From Afipia sp. (GTDB taxonomy: Bacteria > Pseudomonadota > Alphaproteobacteria > Rhizobiales > Xanthobacteraceae): DNA of 64,000 nt. Below the pieces are notes generated by a model. That model was not told the DNA's origin and did not search any database. It worked only from the letters and a program-made list of their open reading frames with translations. Position numbers and translations under genes: made by a program. The DNA is taken from contig JAUSAX010000089.1 in assembly GCA_030652315.1 (NCBI GenBank), positions 1 to 64,000 of the forward strand, in the 5' to 3' direction. Of the stretch, positions 10,018-18,686 are shown in pieces. Numbering within the stretch: the stretch's first letter is position 1; each line of letters opens with the position of its first letter.

Positions 10018-10932
10018 ATGATCGAAAAATTCATCTCCATTGAAGGTATCGCCAAGCGCTATCCTGCGCAGTTCGGTGGCAACACGACGATATTCGAAGA
10101 CCTTTGGCTGTCGATGCCTCGGGGCGAGTTCGGCTGCGTGATAGGCCATTCCGGCTGCGGCAAGACCACGGTGCTCAACATCCTTGCCGGACTCGATGAA
10201 CCAAGCGAAGGCACGGTGATCGTTGATGGCCAAGCCATTGAGGGGACGAGCCTTGATCGCGCGGTGATCTTCCAGAGCCATGCTTTGCTGCCGTGGCGCA
10301 CGGTGATGGGCAACGTCGCCTACGCCGTCACATCGAAATGGCGCAAATGGGACAAGGCACGGGTTCGCGCCCACGCGCAGAAGTTCATCGACATCGTCGG
10401 CCTTACCGGCTCAGAGCATAAGCGTCCGTCGGAACTGTCTGGCGGCATGAAACAGCGCGTCGGTATCGCTCGCGCGCTCTCGATCACGCCGAAGATCATG
10501 CTGATGGACGAGCCGTTTTCCGCACTCGACGCGCTGACCCGGGGCACGCTGCAGGATGAAGTCCGGCGCATCTGTCTAGAAACCGGCCAGACCGCGTTCA
10601 TGATCACCCATGATGTCGATGAGGCAATCTATCTCGCCGACAAGATTTTCCTGATGACAAACGGCCCCGGCGCGGTGCTGGCGGAGGTGCTGGAGAATCC
10701 GTTGCCGAAAGACCGCGGTCGCATCGATCTGCACAGGCATCCGCACTACTACGCGCTGCGCAACCACATCATCGATTTTCTGGTGACCCGCAGCAAGACG
10801 TTCGTCGAGACCAATAAAGATCATGATCCCCGCAACGTGCCGGTGGTTCGTCCCGGGTTCGCAGAACCCGCGATCGTCAACACAACCGAGTCCTTTCAAA
10901 TGCCGCAGGCCGGACAGGCCAGCGCGCGATAA
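10018..10932 (+). CDS. cynD: ABC transporter ATP-binding protein, cyanate/nitrate type
   Basis: 304 residues from the ATG at 10018, which follows the permease stop by 4 nt. Walker A is G-H-S-G-C-G-K-T-T (about residues 43-51), the signature is L-S-G-G-M-K-Q-R, Walker B is I-M-L-M-D-E-P-F-S-A-L-D, and the switch His lies in M-I-T-H-D-V-D-E-A. The domain is NrtD/SsuB-like, with about 60 extra C-terminal residues. It energises the importer. It is followed by cynS after a 24-bp gap with a good ribosome-binding site (AAGGAG). Confidence 0.9.
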   Translation: MIEKFISIEGIAKRYPAQFGGNTTIFEDLWLSMPRGEFGCVIGHSGCGKTTVLNILAGLDEPSEGTVIVDGQAIEGTSLDRAVIFQSHALLPWRTVMGNVAYAVTSKWRKWDKARVRAHAQKFIDIVGLTGSEHKRPSELSGGMKQRVGIARALSITPKIMLMDEPFSALDALTRGTLQDEVRRICLETGQTAFMITHDVDEAIYLADKIFLMTNGPGAVLAEVLENPLPKDRGRIDLHRHPHYYALRNHIIDFLVTRSKTFVETNKDHDPRNVPVVRPGFAEPAIVNTTESFQMPQAGQASAR

Positions 10933-10956
10933 CCTCGATAACTCAAGGAGACAAAA

Positions 10957-11445
10957 ATGAAGCGATCCGACCTCACCGAAAAGCTGCTCGACATCAAGCG
11001 CGAGAACGTCTGGACGTGGTAGCACATTTGCGAGAAGATCGGCGGACACTCGGACGCGTTAATAGTCGGCGCGATTCTCGGCCAGATGAAACTCACCAAG
11101 CCCCAGGCATCTAACGCCGCAACGCTGTTCGGCCTCTCGAAAGCTGAAACCGCGATGATCAATGAAATCCCGATGCGCGGTGACGGCACGCAGATGCCGC
11201 CAACCGATCCTCTGATCTATCGCTTCTATGAAATGGTCATGGTGAACGGGCCCGCGTGGAAGGCCCTGATTGAAGAAGAATTCGGCGACGGCATCATGTC
11301 CGCCATCGATTTCGATTTTACGATGGAACGTGTCGCCAACCCGAAGGGAGATCGCGTCAAGTTCGTGATGACAGGAAAATTCCTGCCATTTAAATACTAC
11401 GGCGCGACTGGCAACAATATGGAGTACGGCTTCAAAGAAGCTTGA
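10957..11445 (+). pseudogene. cynS: Cyanate hydratase (cyanase) interrupted by an amber codon
   Basis: Reading from the ATG at 10957 (AAGGAG 6 bp upstream) gives a cyanase-like protein with an in-frame TAG at codon 22 (11020-11022), in W-T-W-stop-H-I-C. Relatives as I remember them carry Lys (AAG) here, so one A-to-T change explains it. The rest of the frame is intact to the TGA at 11443-11445. It keeps the catalytic Arg, Glu (Y-R-F-Y-E, codons 89 and 92) and Ser (S-A-I-D, codon 115). Cyanase converts cyanate and bicarbonate to ammonia and CO2 as a decamer, so loss of the N-terminal helical domain should matter. An internal ATG at 11086 could give a 119-residue catalytic fragment but has no clear ribosome-binding site. 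It could be a recent pseudogene, a sequencing error, or amber readthrough. Confidence 0.85.
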
Positions 11446-11446
11446 C

Positions 11447-12721
11447 TTACGGCATCAGGCGGATGGCGTCGTTAAAGAAATCCGGACCGCCAAAATTACC
11501 AGACTTCAGCGCCATCACGGCCTCGCCCTTGCCCCAGCCGATACAACGTAGGACCGGAACGCCAGCGGCGATTTCCGGTCCCACCAGAAACGCCGGGATG
11601 CCAAGGCGATCCACCACGGCACCCGATGTTTCGCCGCCCGCGATAACGAGACGCCGCACGCCAGCGGCGACGAGTCCTTCGCTGATCGCGGCCATCGTCT
11701 GCTCGATAGCGTGACCGGCGGCATCGCGCCCATGCTTCGCCTGGATTGCGGAAACCTGATCGGGCGTCGAGCTGCTGGCAATCAGCACCGGTCCCTTACC
11801 GATATTCGCGCGCGCCCATTCAAGCGCGCGTTCGGCTTCCCCTCCATCCGCCACGATTTTTTCCGGATCGAGCCGCAGCACCGGCATGGATTTTTCAGCC
11901 TGCGTGATCTGCGCCAGCGTTGCCTGCGAGCAGCTTCCGGCGAGACATGCAGCAGGTCCGCCAATCGCCTTGTGATCCATCCCCGATGAAACGGGCTTAA
12001 CCTGACCTGACGCGACCAGTCCTCGTGCGAGCCCCAGCCCCATTCCCGATGCCCCGACCGACAGCCGATGATCGAGGGCGACCTGACCGATGATCTCAAG
12101 CTCGGGATCGAACACCGCATCGATAATGGCAGCGCCAATCCCCTGCTTCGCAAGTTCCGCAAGACGCGCGAGGATCGCGTCAGCGCCCTTCGCGACGGTC
12201 GCAAGATCAATGAGCCCGACCCCGGACTTGCTCTGCCGCGCCAGCACGCGCACGAGGTTGGAATCGTGCATCGGATTGAGCGGATGATCCTTCAGCGGGC
12301 TTTCGTTGAGCGGGACGCTGCCGACGAACAGATTGCCCTGATAGACCGTGCGCCCTGTTCCGGGAAACGCTGGCGTCACAAGAACGATATCGTCACCGGA
12401 GTCCGCGCGCAGTGCATCCATCACCGGGCCGATGTTTCCCGCGTCGGTGGAATCGAATGTCGAACAAATCTTGAAAAGGACATGGGGTGCACCGCGTGCG
12501 CGCAGCCATTTGTCGGCCTCGCGCGAACGCGCCACCGCCTGAGACGCCTCGATAGAGCGGCTTTTCAGCGACACCACCACGGCATCGACTTCGGGCAGCG
12601 CCAGCGCGTCGTCCGGGACGCCAATGGTCTGCACCGTACGCAGACCGCAACGGGTCAGCATGTTGGCGAGATCGGATGCACCGGTGTAATCATCGGCAAT
12701 GCAGCCCAGCGCCAGCGTCAC
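11447..12721 (-). CDS. otnK: 3-oxo-tetronate kinase (four-carbon acid sugar kinase)
   Basis: 424 residues from the GTG at 12721, which overlaps the otnI stop as GTGA; starting further upstream would add residues lying inside otnI. The N-terminal substrate domain opens with C-I-A-D-D-Y-T-G-A-S-D-L-A-N. The C-terminal nucleotide domain carries G-S-C-S-Q-A-T and I-A-G-G-E-T-S-G-A-V. The family (formerly DUF1537) phosphorylates 3-oxo-tetronates in L-threonate or D-erythronate breakdown. Otn-type neighbours support this over the D-threonate kinase branch. Its 3' end faces cynS with a single base between the two stop codons. Confidence 0.88.
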   Translation of the reverse strand: MTLALGCIADDYTGASDLANMLTRCGLRTVQTIGVPDDALALPEVDAVVVSLKSRSIEASQAVARSREADKWLRARGAPHVLFKICSTFDSTDAGNIGPVMDALRADSGDDIVLVTPAFPGTGRTVYQGNLFVGSVPLNESPLKDHPLNPMHDSNLVRVLARQSKSGVGLIDLATVAKGADAILARLAELAKQGIGAAIIDAVFDPELEIIGQVALDHRLSVGASGMGLGLARGLVASGQVKPVSSGMDHKAIGGPAACLAGSCSQATLAQITQAEKSMPVLRLDPEKIVADGGEAERALEWARANIGKGPVLIASSSTPDQVSAIQAKHGRDAAGHAIEQTMAAISEGLVAAGVRRLVIAGGETSGAVVDRLGIPAFLVGPEIAAGVPVLRCIGWGKGEAVMALKSGNFGGPDFFNDAIRLMP

Positions 12722-13509
12722 GCGCTCGCTCCCGTTTTCGCGGCATACGGCGCGAACCAGCCGAGGCCGTCGACCGTATTTCCCTTTGGTCGATACTCGC
12801 AACCAACGAAGCCGTCATAGCCGAGCCGGTCGAGTTCATCGAACAGAAACGGATAGTTCAGTTCCTCTCCTGCCGGCTCATTGCGAGATGGCACGCTGGC
12901 GATCTGAATATGTCCAATCATCGGCATCACCTTGCGTAGCGCCATAGTCACGTCGCCGTGGACGATCTGCCGATGATAGATGTCGAACTGCAATTTCAGG
13001 TTCGCGATTCTGAGATCATCGATCACGCCCGCTGCGAAATTGAAATCGTTCAGGAAGTATCCAGGAACATCCCTCGGATTGATCGGCTCCAGCATGAGAT
13101 CGATGTTTTCTTTTGCCAGCGCCTCGGCGGTCCATACCACCGAGCGGCAAAACGCATCGACCGCCTTCGGATCGCTCCGGTTGGCGATACCCGCCATCAA
13201 ATGCAGCCGTTTGACGCCCGTCGCCTTGGCGTAAGGGAGAGCCTGCTTGACGCTGGCCTGCACATCGGCGAAACGATCCGGCAATGCCGCAAATCCGCGC
13301 TCACCCTTGTTCCAATCACCCGGAAACAGGTTGAAGAGTGCTTGCGTCAGCCCGTTGCCGTGGAGCCTCGCGCCCACGTCATCAGGCGAATGCTCGTAGG
13401 GAAACAGAAATTCCACCGCTTTGAAGCCGGCCTTCGCCGCCGCGTCGAAGCGATCGAGAAACGGCACTTCATTGAACATCATGCTGAGATTGGCGGCAAA
13501 GCGAGGCAT
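12718..13509 (-). CDS. otnI: 2-oxo-tetronate isomerase (hydroxypyruvate isomerase family)
   Basis: 263 residues, a TIM-barrel of the xylose-isomerase-like/AP endonuclease 2 family. Features include the N-terminal R-F-A-A-N-L-S-M-M-F-N-E, the E-P-I-N-P-R-D-V-P-G-Y motif and a metal-site region near the C-terminus (Q-I-A-S-V-P-S-R-N-E-P). OtnI interconverts 2-oxo- and 3-oxo-tetronate between the dehydrogenase and kinase steps. The gene lies between ltnD and otnK on the same strand, which separates it from a general hydroxypyruvate isomerase (Hyi), its main alternative name. Confidence 0.85.
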   Translation of the reverse strand: MPRFAANLSMMFNEVPFLDRFDAAAKAGFKAVEFLFPYEHSPDDVGARLHGNGLTQALFNLFPGDWNKGERGFAALPDRFADVQASVKQALPYAKATGVKRLHLMAGIANRSDPKAVDAFCRSVVWTAEALAKENIDLMLEPINPRDVPGYFLNDFNFAAGVIDDLRIANLKLQFDIYHRQIVHGDVTMALRKVMPMIGHIQIASVPSRNEPAGEELNYPFLFDELDRLGYDGFVGCEYRPKGNTVDGLGWFAPYAAKTGASA

Positions 13510-13533
13510 CTCGACTCCTGTCGAAGTATAAAC

Positions 13534-14445
13534 TTAGTTCTTCTCACCCGGCAGCTTCGTTCCGGTCACGCGTGCATACATCCGCGCCACCGAGGCATCG
13601 TCATCGCGGCCCATACCGGCCGCGGATGTCATCAGAAACATCTGCAAGGCCGCCGCCGATATCGGTACCGGGAACTTCGCGGTTCGCGCCATGTCCTGAA
13701 TGATGCCGAGATCCTTGACGAAGATGTCGACCGCGCTGCGCGGCGTGTAGTCACCGTCCAGCACATGCGGCATCCGGTTCTCGAACATCCAGGAATTGCC
13801 AGCGGATGCCGTGATCACTTCATAAACTTTGCGAATATCGAGCCCCTGCTTCGCCGCGAAGGCGATCGCTTCACTGGCCGCGGCTATGTGCACGCCAGCG
13901 AGAAGCTGATTGATCATCTTGAACGCCGCACCTTGCCCCGGTTGATCTCCCAGTTCGTAGAGTTTCGCAGACATCGCGTCGAGCGCGGGCCTTGCCTTGG
14001 CGAATGCAGCCTGGCTGCCCGACGCGAGAATGGTCAATTCACCATGCGCGGCTCGCTGCGCGCCTCCGCTAATCGGCGCATCGAGATAGTGCCTGCCACT
14101 TCCTTCAAGCTGCCGGGCCAAACGCCGGGCAACATCCGGATCCATGGTGGCGGAGGATATGAAAACCGCGCCTTCCGGCAGTGTTTCGGCCACGCCTTGG
14201 GCACCGAACAGAATGGTTTCCGTCTGCGCCGCGTTCACCACCACGCTGATTACGGCATCGGCGTCCTTCGCCACTTCCGCTGGTGACGCAGCGCCCCGTC
14301 CGCCCTCGGCAACAAGCCGCGCAGTAACCTCTGGCGCAACATCGCAACCCGTGACATCGAAGCCGGCACGTTTGAGCGACAGCGCCATGCCAAAGCCCAT
14401 CGATCCGAGACCGATGACTCCGACGCGCCCCATCTTGACGGACAT
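13534..14445 (-). CDS. ltnD: L-threonate dehydrogenase (beta-hydroxyacid dehydrogenase family)
   Basis: 303 residues. The Rossmann motif is G-V-I-G-L-G-S-M-G-F-G-M at the N-terminus. The substrate motif D-A-P-I-S-G-G-A-Q-R-A and the catalytic Lys in G-Q-G-A-A-F-K-M-I-N-Q-L-L follow. The ATG at 14445 has AGGAA just upstream. In this context it oxidises L-threonate (or erythronate) to 2-oxo-tetronate with NAD, feeding OtnI, OtnK and OtnC. It leads the minus-strand ltnD-otnI-otnK run and diverges from otnC across a 134-bp shared promoter region. Exact substrate stereochemistry cannot be read from sequence. Confidence 0.88.
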   Translation of the reverse strand: MSVKMGRVGVIGLGSMGFGMALSLKRAGFDVTGCDVAPEVTARLVAEGGRGAASPAEVAKDADAVISVVVNAAQTETILFGAQGVAETLPEGAVFISSATMDPDVARRLARQLEGSGRHYLDAPISGGAQRAAHGELTILASGSQAAFAKARPALDAMSAKLYELGDQPGQGAAFKMINQLLAGVHIAAASEAIAFAAKQGLDIRKVYEVITASAGNSWMFENRMPHVLDGDYTPRSAVDIFVKDLGIIQDMARTAKFPVPISAAALQMFLMTSAAGMGRDDDASVARMYARVTGTKLPGEKN

Positions 14446-14579
14446 ATTTCCTCATTTTGTTGCGTGCTCGTACGTTGGCGTCGAGCGGTTACAGGTTTGG
14501 TAGCATGACCCGCAGCGCGTCCAAAATGGCATTTGAGCCACACGCAAAACCGTGAGAAAACGCGACCCGAAAGGCGCCC

Positions 14580-15236
14580 ATGACGGAAACACGGCTTCGC
14601 GATCAAATCTGCCAGTTCGGCCGCTCGTTGTTCGAACGAGGCCTTACCCCGGGGTCTTCGGGAAATATCAGCGTCCGCCTTGACGACGGCGGCTGGCTGG
14701 TCACGCCGACCAACGCATCACTTGGGTTCCTCGACCCCGCCCGGCTCTCGCGGCTGAATGAATCCGGGCACCTGCTGTCAGGGGATGCGCCGACCAAGGA
14801 AATCCCGCTGCATGGGGCGCTTTATGAAACCAGACGTGGCGCAAGGGCTATTGTGCACCTGCACTGTGCGCATTGTGTAGCCGTATCGATGCTCCCCGAG
14901 ATCGACCCGAAGGCGGCGCTGCCGCCGCTGACGCCCTATTACATAATGCGTTGTGGCGCCACGGCGTTGTTGCCCTACTACCGTCCGGGCGATGCGGCGG
15001 TGGCCGATGCGATCCGCGGGCTCGCCGGACAATACTCCTGCGTGCTGCTATCCAATCATGGTCCGGTTGTTTCCGGCGATACGCTCGAAGCTGCCGTCTT
15101 CGCCACGGAAGAGCTTGAAGAAACGGCAAAGCTCTATCTGATGACCCGTGGCATGAGCCCGCGTACGCTCACACCAGAGCAGGTCACCGACCTTGCTGCA
15201 GCATTTGGTAAATCGAAACCGGATACAACGTCATGA
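14580..15236 (+). CDS. otnC: 3-oxo-tetronate 4-phosphate decarboxylase (class II aldolase family)
   Basis: 218 residues. The class II aldolase/adducin fold shows the phosphate loop T-P-G-S-S-G-N-I-S-V-R near residue 23, the zinc-binding H-L-H-C-A-H near residue 98, and a third His in S-N-H-G-P-V-V. OtnC releases CO2 from 3-oxo-tetronate 4-phosphate to give dihydroxyacetone phosphate, completing the pathway. It diverges from ltnD. It overlaps the following arsC-like gene by 4 bp (ATGA), so that gene is translationally coupled to it. Confidence 0.88.
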   Translation: MTETRLRDQICQFGRSLFERGLTPGSSGNISVRLDDGGWLVTPTNASLGFLDPARLSRLNESGHLLSGDAPTKEIPLHGALYETRRGARAIVHLHCAHCVAVSMLPEIDPKAALPPLTPYYIMRCGATALLPYYRPGDAAVADAIRGLAGQYSCVLLSNHGPVVSGDTLEAAVFATEELEETAKLYLMTRGMSPRTLTPEQVTDLAAAFGKSKPDTTS

Positions 15237-15640
15237 CCGTCACCATCTATCACAACCCCGCCTGCGGAACGTCGCGGAACACGCTTGCGATGATCCGGCA
15301 GAGCGGCGAAGCGCCAACTGTCATCGAGTATCTAGAGACACCGCCTTCCCGCGACCAACTGGTCTCTCTGATCAAGGCGATGAACATTCCGGTGCGCGCG
15401 TTGCTCCGTGAAAAAGGCACACCGTTCGTAGCGCTCGGCCTTTCCGATCCGGCTTTGACCGACGACCAATTGCTGGATGCGATGATGGCGCACCCGATTC
15501 TGATCAATCGACCTATCGTCCAGACGCCCAAAGGCGTGCGCCTCTGCCGTCCTTCGGAACTGGTGCTTGAACTACTGCAAAATCCCGTCACCTCGTTTGT
15601 CAAAGAGGATGGCGAGATCGTTGGTGTCACACAGCCGTAA
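15233..15640 (+). CDS. arsC: ArsC-type arsenate reductase (glutaredoxin-dependent)
   Basis: 135 residues. I-Y-H-N-P-A-C-G-T-S-R-N-T at the N-terminus contains the catalytic Cys. The R-P-I-V-Q-T-P-K-G-V-R-L-C-R-P block matches the arginine pocket of plasmid-type ArsC. It would reduce arsenate to arsenite with glutathione and glutaredoxin. No arsR, arsB or acr3 gene is nearby; instead it is coupled to a sugar-acid pathway. A Spx/ArsC-like redox role cannot be excluded. Confidence 0.85.
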   Translation: MTVTIYHNPACGTSRNTLAMIRQSGEAPTVIEYLETPPSRDQLVSLIKAMNIPVRALLREKGTPFVALGLSDPALTDDQLLDAMMAHPILINRPIVQTPKGVRLCRPSELVLELLQNPVTSFVKEDGEIVGVTQP

Positions 15641-15909
15641 ACCGCCTTGGTAAAGGCGCACCGGCAGACGTATCGGCCTTCGCGATCGCAAAACTGATCC
15701 GCACGTCGTTGGACGTCTCGGCGTAGTCAACGCTCGACCGGCTTATTGTCTCCGCTTTCATTACAAATCACAATCGCGCGATACCATCGCGGCGAATTGC
15801 TGCGTCGCCATAAAACGTTTCTGCGGCGGTTCACCTTGCGTAACGGCGATGACGCGATAGGCTCTCGCCCGTAAAACGCCAAAAATCAGACCCTACCGGG
15901 AGGATAATC

Positions 15910-17187
15910 ATGTTTTACGCTTTCAGAGATCAAGCCCTCACTTCAGTCGCTGCTGCTGCGTTTCTTTGCGCATCAGCAATTTCAGCATCGGCTCAAGCCC
16001 CGAACAACAATCTGGACAAGCTCGGCAATTTCCAGAAGACAGGCATCACTGAAATTCCGACCGTGCCGCAAACAGGCCGCAAGGTCGATGCGATCAAGAC
16101 CAATCTCGCCAAGATCAAACTGCCGCCAGGCTTCAAGATCAGTCTTTATGCGCTCGTTCCCGATGCGCGGCATATCGCCGTCGGACCGCAAGGCGTCGTG
16201 ACGTTCGTCGGCACACGAAAGAGCAAAGTCTACGCGGTCACCGACCGCGGCAAGGCTGGTTTCGCGGAGGAAGTGAAGGAGTTCGCGCCGTCCGTCAGTT
16301 TCACCATTCCGAACGGCGTCTGCTTCTCAAAGGATGGTTTCCTCTTCGTCGCCGAGCAGAACCGCATCCTTAACTTCCCTGCCGCTGAGTTCTTCTATGA
16401 AAGCCCGGATATCGCGGTCGCCGTGGTCGTCCCGCAGGGTGAGTTGATCCCCAAGGACGATGAAAGCTTCAATCACACCGCTCGTGTCTGCCGCGTCGGC
16501 GCCGACAACAAGATCTATGTGACACTTGGACAGCCGTTCAACGTGCCGGCGAAGGACAAACTCGAAGGCTATGCGAAACATGGTATCGGCGGCATCATCC
16601 GCGTCGATCAGGACGGCAAAAACAAGGAGGTTTACGCCCAAGGCGTCCGTAATTCAGTCGGCATGGATTTCAACCCGAAGAATAACCAGCTCTGGTTTAC
16701 GGACAATCAAGTCGATGGCATGGGTGACAATATTCCACCCGGCGAGCTGAACCGTGCGACCCAGATCGGACAGAACTTCGGCTTCCCCTATTTCGGCGGC
16801 GGCAAGGTCCGCACCGTTGAATACAAGGCCGATACCCCGCCGGCCAACGTCGTGTATCCGGAAGTCGAGATGGACGCTCACGCCGCCGATCTCGGCATGA
16901 CGTTCTATAATGGCAAATCGTTCCCGGCGAAGTATCGCGGCGGCATTTTCTCAGCCCAGCATGGATCGTGGAACCGCACCGATCCGGTCGGCGCACGGGT
17001 GATGTTCACATCGCTCAAAGCCGACGGTAGCGCGGACAAGACAGAAGTCTTCGCATCCGGTTGGTTGACGGCGGACGGCGAATACACGGGACGGCCGGTC
17101 GACATCGCAACTCTGCGTGACGGCTCGATCCTGGTGTCCGACGATCTGGCCGGCGCGCTCTATAGGATTACCTACGACAGTAAGTAA
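15910..17187 (+). CDS. PQQ-type sorbosone/sugar dehydrogenase, secreted beta-propeller
   Basis: 425 residues with a signal peptide (hydrophobic core at about residues 11-24, likely cleavage near A-S-A-Q-A). The mature part is a six-bladed propeller of the soluble glucose/L-sorbosone dehydrogenase family. Characteristic stretches are L-P-P-G-F-K-I-S-L-Y, G-V-R-N-S-V-G-M-D-F-N-P and H-G-S-W-N-R. GGAGG precedes the ATG by 7 bp. It would oxidise an aldose or aldehyde in the periplasm. The cytochrome c just downstream is a plausible electron acceptor, and the pqq operon lies 1.5 kb away on the other strand. Substrate unknown; some relatives do not need PQQ. Confidence 0.85.
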   Translation: MFYAFRDQALTSVAAAAFLCASAISASAQAPNNNLDKLGNFQKTGITEIPTVPQTGRKVDAIKTNLAKIKLPPGFKISLYALVPDARHIAVGPQGVVTFVGTRKSKVYAVTDRGKAGFAEEVKEFAPSVSFTIPNGVCFSKDGFLFVAEQNRILNFPAAEFFYESPDIAVAVVVPQGELIPKDDESFNHTARVCRVGADNKIYVTLGQPFNVPAKDKLEGYAKHGIGGIIRVDQDGKNKEVYAQGVRNSVGMDFNPKNNQLWFTDNQVDGMGDNIPPGELNRATQIGQNFGFPYFGGGKVRTVEYKADTPPANVVYPEVEMDAHAADLGMTFYNGKSFPAKYRGGIFSAQHGSWNRTDPVGARVMFTSLKADGSADKTEVFASGWLTADGEYTGRPVDIATLRDGSILVSDDLAGALYRITYDSK

Positions 17188-17207
17188 GCACTGCGTGTAA
17201 AGTACAC

Positions 17208-17241
17208 CCTCCGCGAAAAGGGCCAGACCTTTTCGCGGAGG
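17208..17241 (+). terminator. Strong stem-loop between the sorbosone dehydrogenase and cytochrome c genes
   Basis: Arms at 17208-17221 and 17228-17241 are a perfect 14-bp inverted repeat (CCTCCGCGAAAAGG and its complement) around a 6-nt loop. No T-run follows, so it is either a weak terminator or an mRNA-stabilising element that sets dehydrogenase and cytochrome levels apart. Confidence 0.65.
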
Positions 17242-17291
17242 CGCTTCACAGGAAGTCATTACGTGACGACGCAAAAGCGGAAGCAAGAAAA

Positions 17292-17624
17292 ATGAACGTG
17301 CGCGCACTTGTCAGCCTGCTTGTCTTGAGCGTGATGGTTTCCTCTGGCAGCACGGCCCAAGCGGCCGACGCCAAGGCCGGACGCAAAAAGGCTCAGATGT
17401 GCTCAGCCTGTCACGGCATCGACGGCATTTCCAAAATGCCAATGGCACCCAACATCGCCGGATCGCCCGCGATGTATCTGGAAAAGCAGATGAAGGCCTT
17501 CCGCTCCGAGGAGCGCAAGGACGAAACCATGAATGTGGTTGCCAAGCCGCTGTCCGATGCGGACATCGCCGATCTCTCCGCCTGGTATTCGGGGCTGACG
17601 GTTGACGTCATACTTCCAAACTGA
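17292..17624 (+). CDS. Small secreted c-type cytochrome
   Basis: 110 residues. A signal peptide (about residues 1-24, ending T-A-Q-A-A) precedes a class I cytochrome c domain with one heme site, C-S-A-C-H at about residues 37-41. A distal Met is likely in the M-N-V-V-A-K-P-L-S region typical of the cytochrome c553 type. It is probably the periplasmic electron acceptor for the upstream PQQ-type dehydrogenase. It is separated from that gene by a strong stem-loop and may be transcribed at a different level. Confidence 0.85.
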   Translation: MNVRALVSLLVLSVMVSSGSTAQAADAKAGRKKAQMCSACHGIDGISKMPMAPNIAGSPAMYLEKQMKAFRSEERKDETMNVVAKPLSDADIADLSAWYSGLTVDVILPN

Positions 17625-17702
17625 AATTCGTGCGAAACGCTCAGCACAAGCGAGCGATGTCCTCAGCCAGATCGACGCTCAAAAACCTCCGCTGCATCGC
17701 GG

Positions 17703-18686
17703 TTATGCGCGTGACAGTCCGTCGATAGCCTCGATAACTGCATCTCTCACACCGGGGTCATACAGCGAATGACCAGCAGCCTCGACCATTCGCAAGGTTG
17801 CGTCCGGCCAGACCTTCAACAATGCGTGCGCTGTCGAAGGCGGGCAAAGCAGATCGTAACGCCCCTGCACGATCGTGCCGGGAATCCCTTTTAACTGTCC
17901 GGCATTTTCCAGAAGTTGTCCGGGTTTCAGGAAGCAACCGTTCTGGAAGTAATGCGCCTCCATGAACGGCGTCGATGGAAGCCCGCGCGTAGCGTCGTTC
18001 ACCGAAGCAAGATCAAGCCGAGTCTTCGCGGGCTTATGCTCCGACAGGATGCGCTCGGTGTCGTGCCATGCACGAGACGCGGGCCCGTGGAGAGCAGGAT
18101 CGTTATCAAGAATGCGCTGCCAGTAGGCCTCGAGCGACCGCGCGCGTTCCTCCGGGGGAAGCAGACTGAGAAAATCATCGTACAAACCCGGATAGAGACA
18201 GGGCAGCCGGTCGAGAAACGCCCCCTCCAATTCCTCTCGCGTCCCGAGAAACGTCGCGCGTAGAACAATGCCGCTAACGCATTGCGGATAAGCCTGCGCG
18301 TAGGCGAGCGCCAGCGTCGCGCCCCATGAGCCGCCGACAACGAGCCATCGCTCGAACCCGAGGCTTTCGCGAATGGCTTCCATGTCAGCAATCAGATGCG
18401 GCAGCGTATTGGCTTCACGCGATCCCTTGGCACGGCTTCTGCCCGCGCCGCGCTGATCGAACAGCACCGCGTGAAACCTCTGTGGGTCGAACAATCGCCG
18501 ATGATCGGGTTGGCAGCCGCTGCCGGGACCGCCATGGAGGTAAACCGCAGGAATGCCGTCTGCACGACCAACCGTCTCAACATAGATCTCATGGCCGTCG
18601 CCGACCGACATGTACTGCACAGAGAGCGGCGCAAAGCGATCTGCTCGCTTGCCCGAGGTTGCGATGTCGGTGGCGTCAGGCCCCAT
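17703..18686 (-). CDS. pip: Prolyl aminopeptidase (alpha/beta hydrolase S33), end of pqq operon
   Basis: 327 residues from the ATG at 18686 (GAGG 9 bp upstream); a GTG at 18710 in the same frame is an alternative. Proline iminopeptidase features are the oxyanion motif H-G-G-P-G-S-G, D-Q-R-G-A-G-R-S, the nucleophile elbow G-G-S-W-G-A-T, and the C-terminal Asp and His (G-R-Y-D-L-L-C-P-P and G-H-S-L-Y-D). It overlaps the 3' end of pqqE by 11 bp, so it is part of the pqq transcript. PQQ formation needs proteolysis of the PqqA peptide, done by PqqF/G elsewhere, and none is visible here. A role in peptide trimming is attractive but unproven, since this family removes N-terminal proline. Confidence 0.85.
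   Translation of the reverse strand: MGPDATDIATSGKRADRFAPLSVQYMSVGDGHEIYVETVGRADGIPAVYLHGGPGSGCQPDHRRLFDPQRFHAVLFDQRGAGRSRAKGSREANTLPHLIADMEAIRESLGFERWLVVGGSWGATLALAYAQAYPQCVSGIVLRATFLGTREELEGAFLDRLPCLYPGLYDDFLSLLPPEERARSLEAYWQRILDNDPALHGPASRAWHDTERILSEHKPAKTRLDLASVNDATRGLPSTPFMEAHYFQNGCFLKPGQLLENAGQLKGIPGTIVQGRYDLLCPPSTAHALLKVWPDATLRMVEAAGHSLYDPGVRDAVIEAIDGLSRA

Noticed and set aside
11020-11022. TAG in cynS as pyrrolysine or selenocysteine recoding
   Set aside because: Selenocysteine uses TGA, and no pyrrolysine genes are visible; relatives carry Lys at this place, so a point mutation is simpler.
12068-14286. Plus-strand frames opposite otnK, otnI and ltnD
   Set aside because: Antisense shadows; His/Arg-rich and without motifs, while the minus frames are well-known enzymes.
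15641-15909. Terminator CGCCTT-GGTA-AAGGCG after arsC
   Set aside because: Only a 6-bp stem with no T-run; too weak to list as a terminator.
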